DNA from: Planctomycetota bacterium | GTDB taxonomy: Bacteria; Planctomycetota; PUPC01; DSUN01 | DNA length: 64,000 nucleotides | Direction of reading: 5' to 3' | Assembly: GCA_035384565.1 (NCBI GenBank) | Contig: DAOOIT010000014.1 | Location: forward strand, 49,007 to 113,006 | Part shown: piece by piece, positions 25,653 to 33,573 of the stretch | Position numbering within the stretch: position 1 is the stretch's first letter | Layout of the letters: every line of letters begins with the position of its first letter | Notes under the pieces: generated by a model | The model's database searches: none | Told to the model about the DNA's origin: nothing | What the model saw: the letters and a program-made list of their open reading frames with translations, nothing else | Program-made: the position numbers and the translations under genes

Positions 25653-27201
25653 GGCAGCGGCGGCCGGTGCTCATCTGGATGTACTCGGTGGACCGGATGC
25701 GGCGGATGATCTCCGCCGCGTCGGCGAAGTCTGGCCGCACGTAGAAGTGCTGCGTGTCATAGGGCGTCTCGCCGAAGACGGCGGCCAGCACGTAACCCCG
25801 CCTCTCCGCATACGCCTTCAGCTTCACCGTCATCGCGTCCCACTCGGTGTTGACGGCGGGCGGCACGAGCGGCGAGAAGTAGGCGTGGAAGGCGATCACC
25901 TCGGGGTTCTGCCGGGCCAGGTACTCGTCGGTGATGCCGCCGTGGTGGGCGATCCAGGGGTCGTTCAGGCCCCAGGTGTCAATGGCCCGCCACTCGCTGT
26001 AAAGGGGCAGCAGGCCCGCCTCGCTGACGGCGATGGTGTAGCCCCTCCCGCGGAAGTCGCGCAACGCTCGCCCCACCGCCGCGTTGCCGTCGGCGTAGAG
26101 CACAGGAAGCCGCGACATGCGGTGGTGGTAGGCCAGCACGCTCAGGAATACCGCGCCGCCCACCACGGCCGCCGTGAGACGGCTCCTCGGCGGCAGCGAC
26201 CGCCACGGCGGCAGCCGCCATTCGGCGAACAGCCCCTCAGCCAGCGGCGGCCAGGCGATGAGGAAGATCGGCTGGATGGCGTACTGGAAGCGCCAGTGGT
26301 AATTCATCTCGCTCGATAGCAGCACCCACAGCCCGACGAAGCCCGCCATGGGGATGAGGGCGAAGACTGCTTGCCGAGCGGTCTCGCGCGACCGGAACCC
26401 GGCGAGAAACGCCAGCATGAAGGGCAGCGAGAAACGCGCGGCGCCACGCACCGCGATCACCAACCCGTCCCAGTGCAGCGCTCCCCCGCCCTTCTTGTAG
26501 AACGGGTTCGGCAGCGGATAGCCGAAGTACTGCCACCGCCAGGCGAAATAGGCGCCCCCCAGCACCGCGAACACGCCCACAAACCAGGCGATCGGTTCGA
26601 CGGACCGCCGCAGGCCCCGCATGAACACCACCGCAGCGAGCATGAATGCGGCCAGGAACACCCCCTCGGGCCGGATCAACCCCATCACAAGTCCGCTGAG
26701 CGCGAACGAAACTGAGGCCCAGCGCGACGACGGACCCTGGGCGAGGCGCGTCGCCAGCATCCACGTGACGCACGCGAAGAGCGCGAAGAACGGCGTGCCG
26801 AAGCAGGCCGACGTATAGGCCAGCCCCGGCCCGACCGCCAGGTAGGCCGCCGACAGGGCGGCCATCCACTGGCGCGACCCGTGAAGCCGACGCACCGCCT
26901 GGTAGACCAGAGCCACCGTCAGCAAGTGCGAGGCGAGGCACAGCCCGCGCACGGCGTCCTGGAGCGGCACCCCCAACCGATGCAGGCCGGCCACGGCGAG
27001 CATGAAGAGGAAATCGGTCGCGCCATCCACGGGCGCCTCGCCGACATTCCACACCACGCCGTGGCCCTCCGCCACGTGCTTCGAGTAGCGCATCAGGATC
27101 GCCGCGTCCTCGAACGGCTGCGGCGCCCACACCACCAGCGCCGGCCCATAGGCCGCCGTCAGGCAGACAATCAGAATCGTGAGGAACCCGTCGTGCCGCA
27201 T
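25630..27201 (-). CDS. GT-C-type polytopic membrane protein, probable glycosyltransferase
   Basis: This 523-aa protein has about ten membrane helices and a C-terminal soluble part of about 150 residues. The N-terminal loop reads APQPFEDAAILMRYSKHVAEGHGVVWN, with an acidic pair after the first helix as in GT-C glycosyltransferases (GT39/GT83 and arabinofuranosyltransferase-like). The other conserved block is FGYPLPNPFYKKGG. These enzymes transfer sugars from polyprenyl-phosphate donors on the periplasmic side. I chose the ATG at 27201; an in-frame TTG at 27237 lies inside the inserted repeat element and is unlikely. The element begins 20 bases upstream of this ATG, so it has replaced or displaced the native promoter. 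Confidence 0.75.
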   Translation of the reverse strand: MRHDGFLTILIVCLTAAYGPALVVWAPQPFEDAAILMRYSKHVAEGHGVVWNVGEAPVDGATDFLFMLAVAGLHRLGVPLQDAVRGLCLASHLLTVALVYQAVRRLHGSRQWMAALSAAYLAVGPGLAYTSACFGTPFFALFACVTWMLATRLAQGPSSRWASVSFALSGLVMGLIRPEGVFLAAFMLAAVVFMRGLRRSVEPIAWFVGVFAVLGGAYFAWRWQYFGYPLPNPFYKKGGGALHWDGLVIAVRGAARFSLPFMLAFLAGFRSRETARQAVFALIPMAGFVGLWVLLSSEMNYHWRFQYAIQPIFLIAWPPLAEGLFAEWRLPPWRSLPPRSRLTAAVVGGAVFLSVLAYHHRMSRLPVLYADGNAAVGRALRDFRGRGYTIAVSEAGLLPLYSEWRAIDTWGLNDPWIAHHGGITDEYLARQNPEVIAFHAYFSPLVPPAVNTEWDAMTVKLKAYAERRGYVLAAVFGETPYDTQHFYVRPDFADAAEIIRRIRSTEYIQMSTGRRCLNYALVR

Positions 27202-27221
27202 GCGCTTCTCCGCACTGGCCT

Positions 27222-27507
27222 CTAGGAGCCTGTCCAAGAATCCGCGTGGGACTGCGACGCCCGCGATTCTGGCCGCAGGCTAGGAGCACGGAGGAGGCGA
27301 TGCAACGGAGAGCATCGCTGACGACGTGCGACAACGCCTGCGGCCAGAAGTCGCGGCGTCCCTTCGGGTTGCGGCGGCAGCGGAGCGTCTGCCGCGTTGC
27401 GTCTCCTCAGCGATGCGCTCCGTAGCATCGCCTGCGGAGCCGCGCCTTGCAGACGGCCCGCTGGCGCCGGCAACGCAGCCCACGGGGATTCCTGGACAGG
27501 CTCCTAG
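27222..27507 (+). mobile_element. MITE-like element, copy 1 (286 bp)
   Basis: The element is bounded by CTAG on both sides, with terminal inverted repeats CTAGGAGCCTGTCC(A)AGGAATCC-like: 21 of 22 terminal bases match between left end and right-end complement, and similarity continues imperfectly for about 20 more. Homologous copies lie at 57314-57497 (same orientation, internally deleted) and 61107-61392 (inverted, same length). It encodes no transposase, so it would need one in trans. The CTAG at both ends is either part of the repeats or a 4-bp target duplication, as IS5-type elements make. It starts 20 bases upstream of the gene at 27201 (-). Confidence 0.85.
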
Positions 27508-27637
27508 GCTAACGATTCGGGCGGAAGATGCAAGGGGGGAATGGTTCGACAAGGCGACGAAGGCGTGAGGTGCAAGACCGGAGGCTCCTCGTCCCCATCC
27601 ATCCCATCCGTCCTCCCTGCCCGGCAAGCCCTCTGGT

Positions 27638-27666
27638 TTGACTCCATCTGCGCGCGCTCCTATAAT
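27638..27666 (+). promoter_or_regulatory. Sigma70-type promoter of dapF
   Basis: TTGACT (27638-27643), a 17-bp spacer and a perfect TATAAT (27661-27666) lie 32 bases before the dapF ATG. Confidence 0.65.
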
Positions 27667-27698
27667 GCGGGCCGCCTCTTGGAAAGGAAGCAGGGCCC

Positions 27699-28550
27699 AT
27701 GCGAATCCCGTTTGTGAAAATGCACGGATGCGGGAACGACTACGTCTACATTGACTGCCGCGAGCGCGAGTTCCCCGACCCGGCGCGCCTCGCTGTGCGC
27801 TTGAGCGACCGGCACTTCGGCGTGGGCGGCGACGGCATCATCCTCATCCTCCCGTCGGCCCAGGCCGACTACCGGATGCGGATGTTCAACGCCGACGGCT
27901 CCGAGGCCGAGATGTGCGGCAACGGCATCCGCTGCTTCGCCAAATACCTCTATGACCGCGGCCTGGTGAAGGGCGACGAGGCCCGCATCGAGACCGGCGC
28001 CGGCATCCGCATCGTGCGCATCACTGCCGAAGGCGGCAAGGCACGGCGCGTGCGGGTGAACATGGGCGCCCCACGCCTCGAGCGGAGCCAGATTCCCATG
28101 CAAGGGCCGCCCGGCCAGGCCCTCAACGACGAACTCTCGATCGATGTCCCAGGCCAGGGCCCTCTCTCCTTTCGCTTCACCGCCGTGTCCATGGGCAACC
28201 CGCACTGCATCATCTACGTGGATGACACGGACCGCTACCCCGTAGCCCTCTACGGCCCGCTCATCGAGAACCACCGCCTCTTCCCCAGGCGCACGAACGT
28301 GGAGTTCGTGCAGGTGCTCTCGGCCGGCGAGGCGAAGATGCGTGTGTGGGAGCGCGGCTCGGGCGAAACCCTCGCCTGCGGCACTGGCGCATCGGCCACG
28401 TGTGTGGCCGGCGTGCTCAACCAGAAGACCGACCGTGTCCTGCTCCTCCATCTCCTCGGCGGCGACCTGGAGCTCGAGTGGGCTGCCGATGGCAACGTGT
28501 ACCTCACCGGCCCCGCCGAGCAGGTCTTCGAGGGCGTGGCCGAGCTCTAG
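27699..28550 (+). CDS. dapF: Diaminopimelate epimerase
   Basis: This 283-aa protein starts with VKMHGCGNDYVYID. It carries both catalytic cysteines in their usual contexts, FNADGSEAEMCGNGIRCFAK and GETLACGTGASATCVAG; SMGNPHCIIYVDD is also typical. It interconverts LL- and meso-diaminopimelate for lysine and peptidoglycan synthesis. The ATG has GGAAAGGAAG upstream and a near-consensus promoter. A gene for a GH42-like protein follows 14 bases after its stop and may be read through. Confidence 0.95.
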   Translation: MRIPFVKMHGCGNDYVYIDCREREFPDPARLAVRLSDRHFGVGGDGIILILPSAQADYRMRMFNADGSEAEMCGNGIRCFAKYLYDRGLVKGDEARIETGAGIRIVRITAEGGKARRVRVNMGAPRLERSQIPMQGPPGQALNDELSIDVPGQGPLSFRFTAVSMGNPHCIIYVDDTDRYPVALYGPLIENHRLFPRRTNVEFVQVLSAGEAKMRVWERGSGETLACGTGASATCVAGVLNQKTDRVLLLHLLGGDLELEWAADGNVYLTGPAEQVFEGVAEL

Positions 28551-28564
28551 CGCCGGAACCGCCG

Positions 28565-30136
28565 ATGGCCAGACGCGCTGTGCAGTACTATCGCGCTGAG
28601 CCGCCCCCCGAGAGCGAGTGGGAGCGAGACTTCGCCACGATGGCCCGCTCGGGTTTCGAGGGAGTCGTGCTCCCGGCCCCCTGGGAGGGTCTGCGAAACC
28701 AGGCGGCGTTGTCGCGCCAAGCCGCGCTGGCGGCACGGTGCGGACTGCGCGTTCTCGTGACCCCAACGTTCCGTGCCCGCGCCGCGCGGCCCGACGCCGC
28801 TGAGCTGCGCTCTTGGGCGAAGGATGTGGCTGAAGTATCGGACAGCCTGACCGTTCTGCTCGTCGCGCGGGTCGGCGAAGCGCCGCCCTGCGACGCCGGC
28901 AACATGGAATGGGGCTTCGAAGCAAACGGCTTCCTGCCCCACCGCGTGGCCGACCAAGCGGTCGCCTTCGCGCGGCACAGGCCCTTCTGGGTCGTCGGCC
29001 TCCCAGCCCACACGGCCGAGCAGGTGCGGCTCCAGGCATGGAGCAGCCTGGCCGTGCCTGGCGCCTCGCTGGTCTACGAGGCCTGGCGTCCGGACCTCCA
29101 GGCGGGCCTGGGCATCCGGCCCGGCCTGGCGCGGCCCGATGGCGCCCCCAGCCCGCGGCTCGAGGAGCTTCTGAGCTTCGGCCGCTTGCTCGCCCGCCAC
29201 CCCGATCTGGCGACTGCAAAGCCCTTCCCCGCGGAGGCCGCCGTAGTCGTCGTGCGCGAATCCGAGCGATTCTGGGCCGCGAGCGATGAGGGCGCAGGCT
29301 CCTACTGGGAGGCCATGAGTGGCGCTTACGAGGCGCTGGGCTCGCGTGGAGCACAGGTGGAGTTCGCGCCGCCCGACGGCTTGGCGCCCTATCCCGTGGC
29401 ATACCTGCCGATGTCTCTGTCGGTGAGCCCGACCACGGCGGACGCGCTCCGTGCCTACGTGGAGGCCGGCGGCTGCCTTGTGGCCGAGGCGGGCGTGGCG
29501 CGCTTCGACGAGCGGGGCGCCACCACGCGCGAGACGCCTCGCCACGGCCTCGTCGCGCTGTTCGGGGCGCGCGCCCTGGATGCCGCTGAGACAGTCTCGG
29601 GCGATTCGATCCCCACATTCTCCGGACGGAGGGGGCCCTACCCGTGCTTCGGATGCCGCGAGCCGCTCGAAGCCACAGGCGGACGGGCGAAGTCGGCGTT
29701 CGCCGACGGCACAGCGGCCATCGTGGACCACGCGCTCGGGTCCGGCACCACCCGCCTGATCGGCACTTGGCCGGCTCTGGGCTTCGCGCGCACGGGCGAT
29801 AGGAGCTACGCGCAGGTGATCCTCGACTCACTGGCCCTCGCCAGACTCAAACAGCGGGTCATCACCACAGCGCCCGGGCCACTCGTGCGCCTGATTGCTG
29901 GCGCGAGCGGCCTCGGCTTCCTTTGCGCCCTCAACCCGAAGGCCGCGGCGTCGGAAGCCCGGCTGCGCGTGAGCCGGGCGCTCGGGCGGTTCCGCCACGC
30001 GCGCGATCTCCAGACCGGCCGGCGCCTGCGCCTCCTCAACAACAGGCTGCGGATGAGGGTCGCCCCTTACGATGGCGTGCTGCTGCGACTCGAGGCGGCC
30101 ACACCCCGCCGTTGGCAGGCCGTCGCCGGCGCTTGA
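28565..30136 (+). CDS. GH42 beta-galactosidase-like protein with GATase-like domain
   Basis: This 523-aa protein starts at ATG 28565, where homology to GH42-type enzymes begins (EWERDFATMARSGFEGVVLPAPWEG, a shortened barrel start). The middle (about residues 220-370) looks like the trimerisation or class-I GATase-like domain of GH42: YEALGSRGAQVEF, VAYLPMSLSVSPTTADALRAYVEAGGCLVAEAG. A beta-rich C-terminus follows (FLCALNPKAAAS, VAPYDGVLLRLE). The barrel is only about 200 residues and I could not assign both catalytic glutamates, so activity is uncertain. No signal peptide is visible. It follows dapF by 14 bases and ends four bases before the convergent HEAT-repeat gene. Confidence 0.68.
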   Translation: MARRAVQYYRAEPPPESEWERDFATMARSGFEGVVLPAPWEGLRNQAALSRQAALAARCGLRVLVTPTFRARAARPDAAELRSWAKDVAEVSDSLTVLLVARVGEAPPCDAGNMEWGFEANGFLPHRVADQAVAFARHRPFWVVGLPAHTAEQVRLQAWSSLAVPGASLVYEAWRPDLQAGLGIRPGLARPDGAPSPRLEELLSFGRLLARHPDLATAKPFPAEAAVVVVRESERFWAASDEGAGSYWEAMSGAYEALGSRGAQVEFAPPDGLAPYPVAYLPMSLSVSPTTADALRAYVEAGGCLVAEAGVARFDERGATTRETPRHGLVALFGARALDAAETVSGDSIPTFSGRRGPYPCFGCREPLEATGGRAKSAFADGTAAIVDHALGSGTTRLIGTWPALGFARTGDRSYAQVILDSLALARLKQRVITTAPGPLVRLIAGASGLGFLCALNPKAAASEARLRVSRALGRFRHARDLQTGRRLRLLNNRLRMRVAPYDGVLLRLEAATPRRWQAVAGA

Positions 30137-30140
30137 GCGT

Positions 30141-30662
30141 TCATCTGCCGACGGGAACTGGGGGCCTGGCCCGGGGCGGGCGCTCGCTGGCTGCGCGGAT
30201 ACGGTGCGCCGCGCGCAGCGCCGCATCGGCCACGCTGGGGTCGCCTTCACCGACGGCGCGGTCGAGGAACGGCAGCGCCTGGGGGTCGCCGATGGCGCCC
30301 AGGGCATCGGCCGCGGCGCAGCGCACGCTCGGCTCCGGGTCGCGCAGGAGCCGCACGATCCCGGGCACGGCCAGCCGCGACCGTTGCGCGCCGAGAAACA
30401 GGGCGGCTCCCGCCCGTACCGCGGCGTCCCGATGGCCCAGCAACTGGAACCCCACCGCAAGGCCCTCTCCACCCGCGGCTGCGATGGCGTCGCGGACGGC
30501 TTCCGCCGTCGGCGGCTCAAGGCCGGTGCCGCGGCGGAGCCTGGCATGGACTTCGATCGAACCAGAGCCCGAGGCCCAGCCGTCGGTGCGCCGGTCGTCG
30601 CGCACCAGAGCGGCCGCGAGGCAGCCAACGGCCAGCAGGGTGCAGAATCTCGCAGGCTTCAT
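30141..30662 (-). CDS. Small exported HEAT-repeat protein
   Basis: This 173-aa protein starts at ATG 30662 with a signal-type hydrophobic segment (FCTLLAVGCLAAALV). Two or three HEAT/PBS-lyase-type helical repeats follow: LLGHRDAAVRAGAALFLGAQ, LLRDPEPSVRCAAADALGAIGDPQALPFL, and a last one ending AALRAAHRI. HEAT repeats are scaffolds for protein contacts; no catalytic motif is present. It lies 43 bases downstream of the SurA-like foldase gene on the same strand and may share its transcript, suggesting an envelope role. The C-terminus is Arg/Pro-rich. Confidence 0.72.
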   Translation of the reverse strand: MKPARFCTLLAVGCLAAALVRDDRRTDGWASGSGSIEVHARLRRGTGLEPPTAEAVRDAIAAAGGEGLAVGFQLLGHRDAAVRAGAALFLGAQRSRLAVPGIVRLLRDPEPSVRCAAADALGAIGDPQALPFLDRAVGEGDPSVADAALRAAHRIRAASERPPRARPPVPVGR

Positions 30663-30705
30663 GGCGGTCGCCGTCGGGCGCCGCGCCGACGCGCCGCGCC
30701 GCGTT

Positions 30706-31650
30706 TCACTCCCGCGGGGCATCGGCGGGCACGAAGTCGAACCTCAGGATCGAGGCCTCGCTGCGCAGCCGCTCGATGAGCTGTTCGCGCCGCCGCTGGC
30801 GCTCGTCGGCCTGGAGCTGGCGCTCGATGGCCGGCCGAGCCTCCGCCAGCGACTGGCGGCTCGCGGGCTGCACACCTGCCACCTTCACAATGAGGAAGCT
30901 GTCGCCCGACTCGATCGGCTCGCTGAACTCGCCCGGCTTGAGGCGGAAGACTGCCTCGTCCAGCGCCGGGATCAGCGAGCCCTTTCTCATCCAACCCTGG
31001 TCGCCGCCCTTGTCGGCGGCGGGCCCTTTCGAGTAGCGACGCGCCAGCAGGGCGAAGTCCTCGCCCTTCTTCAGCTCGGCCACGATCTCCTGCGCCTTTC
31101 GCCTCACCGCAGTCTTGTCGCCGCCGAAGTCGGCGGCGCGCAGCATGATGAGCGACACCTGGCGTTGCTCGCGCAGCAGGAAGTCGTCGCGGTGCTTCTC
31201 GTAGTAGTCGGCCACCTCGTCGGGGCTGATGGCGCGGGCCGAGTAGAGCGTGGAGAGCATTCGCCCGACCATCAGGTTCTCGCGGATCATGTCGCGGCGG
31301 TCTTCGGCCTTGATGCCCGCCTTGGCCAACCGCTCCACCTCGGCGTTGACGGCCTCGGGGGGCACCTCGATGCGCCGGCGACGGGCCTCCAACACCAGCA
31401 GCCGGCTCTCGATCAGGGTCTCGCGGGCCTTGTTCCAGGTGGCGCGGTACTCGTCGGGCGAGAGGTCGGGCGCCTCGCGGTACATTTCGGCCACGAGGCC
31501 GTCCACCTCGAGCTTTGTGATCGGCTCGTTGTTCACGATGGCGACGATGGAGTTCACCAGGCCGGGCGGTCCTTCGCCCGGACGCTCCAGCGCCACCGCC
31601 GGCAGCGCCGCCAACAGCAGGCCGGCTGCCAGGCTTGCTATCCTCAGCAT
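30706..31650 (-). CDS. SurA/PrsA-type peptidyl-prolyl cis-trans isomerase
   Basis: This 314-aa protein has a signal peptide (residues 1-21, ending AVALE). A SurA-N-like chaperone segment follows (VNSIVAIVNNEPITKLEVDGLVAEM, LIESRLLVLEARRRRIEV). A parvulin domain spans about residues 160-265: QRQVSLIMLRAADFGG, GEDFALLARRYSKGPAADKGGDQGWMRKGSLIPALDEAVFRLKPGEFSEPIES. It likely assists folding of exported proteins in the periplasm. A divergent promoter region separates it from the 99-aa gene at 31794. Confidence 0.88.
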   Translation of the reverse strand: MLRIASLAAGLLLAALPAVALERPGEGPPGLVNSIVAIVNNEPITKLEVDGLVAEMYREAPDLSPDEYRATWNKARETLIESRLLVLEARRRRIEVPPEAVNAEVERLAKAGIKAEDRRDMIRENLMVGRMLSTLYSARAISPDEVADYYEKHRDDFLLREQRQVSLIMLRAADFGGDKTAVRRKAQEIVAELKKGEDFALLARRYSKGPAADKGGDQGWMRKGSLIPALDEAVFRLKPGEFSEPIESGDSFLIVKVAGVQPASRQSLAEARPAIERQLQADERQRRREQLIERLRSEASILRFDFVPADAPRE

Positions 31651-31692
31651 GATCCCTTCCGTCGCACGAGCGGCCGCGGGGCTCCCATGCGG

Positions 31693-31722
31693 ATACTAGC
31701 AGATGCGCCGCGGGGTTGTCAA
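31693..31722 (-). promoter_or_regulatory. Putative promoter of the SurA-like gene
   Basis: On the minus strand a perfect TTGACA (31717-31722) is followed after 18 bp by TAGTAT (31693-31698), 43 bases before the ATG at 31650. Confidence 0.5.
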
Positions 31723-31738
31723 GGCGGTGAAAACGGCT

Positions 31739-31768
31739 TTGACACACATCCCGCCCCTGCCCTATAAT
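31739..31768 (+). promoter_or_regulatory. Perfect sigma70-type promoter of the 99-aa gene
   Basis: A perfect TTGACA (31739-31744), an 18-bp spacer and a perfect TATAAT (31763-31768) lie 25 bases before the GTG start. This is the best promoter match seen in the window, and it is divergent from the SurA promoter. Confidence 0.7.
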
Positions 31769-31793
31769 CAGCGAAACGCAGGAGAACGCGCGA

Positions 31794-32093
31794 GTGAAGA
31801 AAGAAGAGGCCGAGAGGCTGGCACGAGCGAGGATCGCGGGACCGGTCCATGGCATCGGTCTGGACAACGACGATGGCCACGTCCGGATCACCAAGATGGA
31901 TAATTTCCGGCTTCTGGGGGGCTCGCAAGAGACGCACGAGCACATGCAGGAGAAGGCCATCAAGTTCAACGAGCGCCTCAAGAAGCACGAGAAGCGGGTG
32001 ACCGATCTCTCGGTTCGGCAGTTCGTCGAGCTCGCCGGCGAGGTGGGCATGCTGCCCCACCCCCCCGACAGCGAGAAGGCCGGGTCCGACTAA
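31794..32093 (+). CDS. Small charged protein of unknown function
   Basis: This 99-aa protein starts at GTG 31794 with AGGAG upstream and a perfect consensus promoter. It is highly charged (MKKEEAERLARARI, EHMQEKAIKFNERLKKHEKR) and mainly helical by eye. It contains GLDNDDGHVRITKMDNFRLLGGS, which looks like a short beta segment. There is no signal peptide, membrane helix or cysteine. I do not recognise a family. Strong transcription and translation signals suggest an abundant cytosolic protein. Confidence 0.72.
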   Translation: MKKEEAERLARARIAGPVHGIGLDNDDGHVRITKMDNFRLLGGSQETHEHMQEKAIKFNERLKKHEKRVTDLSVRQFVELAGEVGMLPHPPDSEKAGSD

Positions 32094-32108
32094 CCCGGAG
32101 CCCCGCGC

Positions 32109-32137
32109 TTGCAGCGGCGGCAGGCGTGCGATAGACT
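32109..32137 (+). promoter_or_regulatory. Putative promoter for the Tat Gfo/Idh gene at 32191
   Basis: TTGCAG (32109-32114), a 17-bp spacer and TAGACT (32132-32137) lie 53 bases before the GTG start. Confidence 0.45.
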
Positions 32138-32190
32138 GGAGCGCGTCGCCGACGGGTTCTATCGTTTCATTCTCTCCAGGAGGCAGGCAC

Positions 32191-33486
32191 GTGAGCGAGA
32201 AGAAAGGCGTATCGAGGCGGGACTTCATGCAGGGGGCGCTGGCCGCTGGGGCGGCCTTCGGCGCGTTCACGATCGTGGGCGCGACGGCGCGCGGGCAGGC
32301 GGGCAAGCCCCTTACCGCGGGCCTCGTGGGCTGCGGCAGCCGCGGGCGCGGCGCGGCCATCAATTTCCTCGAAGCGGGCAAGTTCCTCAACACCGAGGTG
32401 AAGATCGCCGCCCTCGCCGACGTCTACAAAGACCCGCTCGAGAAGACCCGCGAGCGCCTGAAGCAGGACGGCCTGGAGATCCCCGACTCCCGATGCTTCG
32501 AAGGTTACGACGGCTACAAGAAGCTGCTCGACAGCGGCGTGGACGTGGTGCTGCTGGCCACGCCCCCCGTCTTCCGCCCGTTGCACTTCGAGGCCGCGGT
32601 GAAGGCGGGCAAGCACATCTTCATGGAGAAGCCGGTCTGCGTGGACCCCGTGGGCGGCCAGCGCATCATCGCGACGGGTGAGGAGGCCACGAAGAAGAAC
32701 CTCTCGGTGGTGGCCGGCACCCAGCGTCGCCACCAGCAGGTCTACCTGGCCGGCCGCAAGCTCGTCGAGGACGGGGCCGTGGGCACCATCTGGGGCGGCG
32801 CCGTCTACTGGTGCGGCGGCTCGGCCTGGCGCAACGAGCGGCAGCCCGGCTGGAGCGATATCGAGTACATCACGAGGAACTGGATCAATTTCGTGCAGAT
32901 GTCGGGCGACCACATCATCGAACAGCACGTACACAATATTGATGTGATGATCTGGTTCCTCGGCGCTCTGCCCACCCATGCCGTGGCCATGGGCGGGCGC
33001 GCGCGGCGCAAGACGGGCAACCAGTACGACTTCTTCAGCGTGGACTACAATTTCAAGGGCGGCATCCACGTCCACAGCCTCTCGCGGCAGGTCCAGGGCA
33101 CCTGGAGCCGCGAGGGCGAGGAGTTGATCGGCGAGAAGGGCATCGTGCGCAGCGGCCGCGTCGTTCTCCACTCCAAGGAGAAGCCCAAGGTCCCCGAGTT
33201 CCCGGGCCACGACAACCCTTACGTGCAGGAGCACGTGGACCTGATCAACAGCATTGTGAAGGGCAAGCCGATCAACGAGTCGCAAGAGGTGGCCGACAGC
33301 ACGCTCGTGGGCATCATGGGCCGCATCTCGGCCTACACGGGCCAGGCGGTCCGCTACAGCGACGTGGCCAAACCCGATGGCCAGTACGGCAAGCTGGCGT
33401 TCACACCGGCGCCGGAGGACTTCGAGAAGGGGGCGATCCAGCTCCCCGCCGAGGAGATTCCCGTGCCCGGCACCGCGGACGCCTGA
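32191..33486 (+). CDS. Gfo/Idh/MocA family oxidoreductase, Tat-exported
   Basis: This 431-aa protein starts at GTG 32191 (CAGGAGGCAGGC upstream). It begins with a Tat signal, VSRRDFMQGALAAGAAFGAFTIVG. The Rossmann motif is AGLVGCGSRGRGAA and the EKP motif is HIFMEKPVCVDP. WNERQP-type and IIEQHVHNIDVMIWFLG blocks resemble the exported planctomycete subfamily. It probably acts in the periplasm on a sugar or cyclitol with a tightly bound nucleotide, as in glucose-fructose oxidoreductase; this mechanism is inference from the family. A strong hairpin follows the stop. Confidence 0.9.
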   Translation: MSEKKGVSRRDFMQGALAAGAAFGAFTIVGATARGQAGKPLTAGLVGCGSRGRGAAINFLEAGKFLNTEVKIAALADVYKDPLEKTRERLKQDGLEIPDSRCFEGYDGYKKLLDSGVDVVLLATPPVFRPLHFEAAVKAGKHIFMEKPVCVDPVGGQRIIATGEEATKKNLSVVAGTQRRHQQVYLAGRKLVEDGAVGTIWGGAVYWCGGSAWRNERQPGWSDIEYITRNWINFVQMSGDHIIEQHVHNIDVMIWFLGALPTHAVAMGGRARRKTGNQYDFFSVDYNFKGGIHVHSLSRQVQGTWSREGEELIGEKGIVRSGRVVLHSKEKPKVPEFPGHDNPYVQEHVDLINSIVKGKPINESQEVADSTLVGIMGRISAYTGQAVRYSDVAKPDGQYGKLAFTPAPEDFEKGAIQLPAEEIPVPGTADA

Positions 33487-33511
33487 GTTTGCGCGATGGC
33501 GCAAGCGAGAA

Positions 33512-33547
33512 GGGGGAGCCTTCCGTAGCAAGCGGGAAGGCTCCCCC
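33512..33547. terminator. Strong bidirectional terminator hairpin
   Basis: A perfect 13-bp stem, GGGGGAGCCTTCC (33512-33524) with GGAAGGCTCCCCC (33535-33547), has a 10-base loop. It lies between the convergent genes ending at 33486 (+) and 33574 (-). No long T-run follows. Confidence 0.75.
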
Positions 33548-33573
33548 GTTCCATGCCCGGCGCGGGCCAGGCG

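Noticed and set aside
27326..27568. Conserved short open frames shared by the three repeat elements
   Set aside because: They are the same in all copies because the DNA repeats; there is no ribosome binding site, and frames run on both strands and past the element ends.
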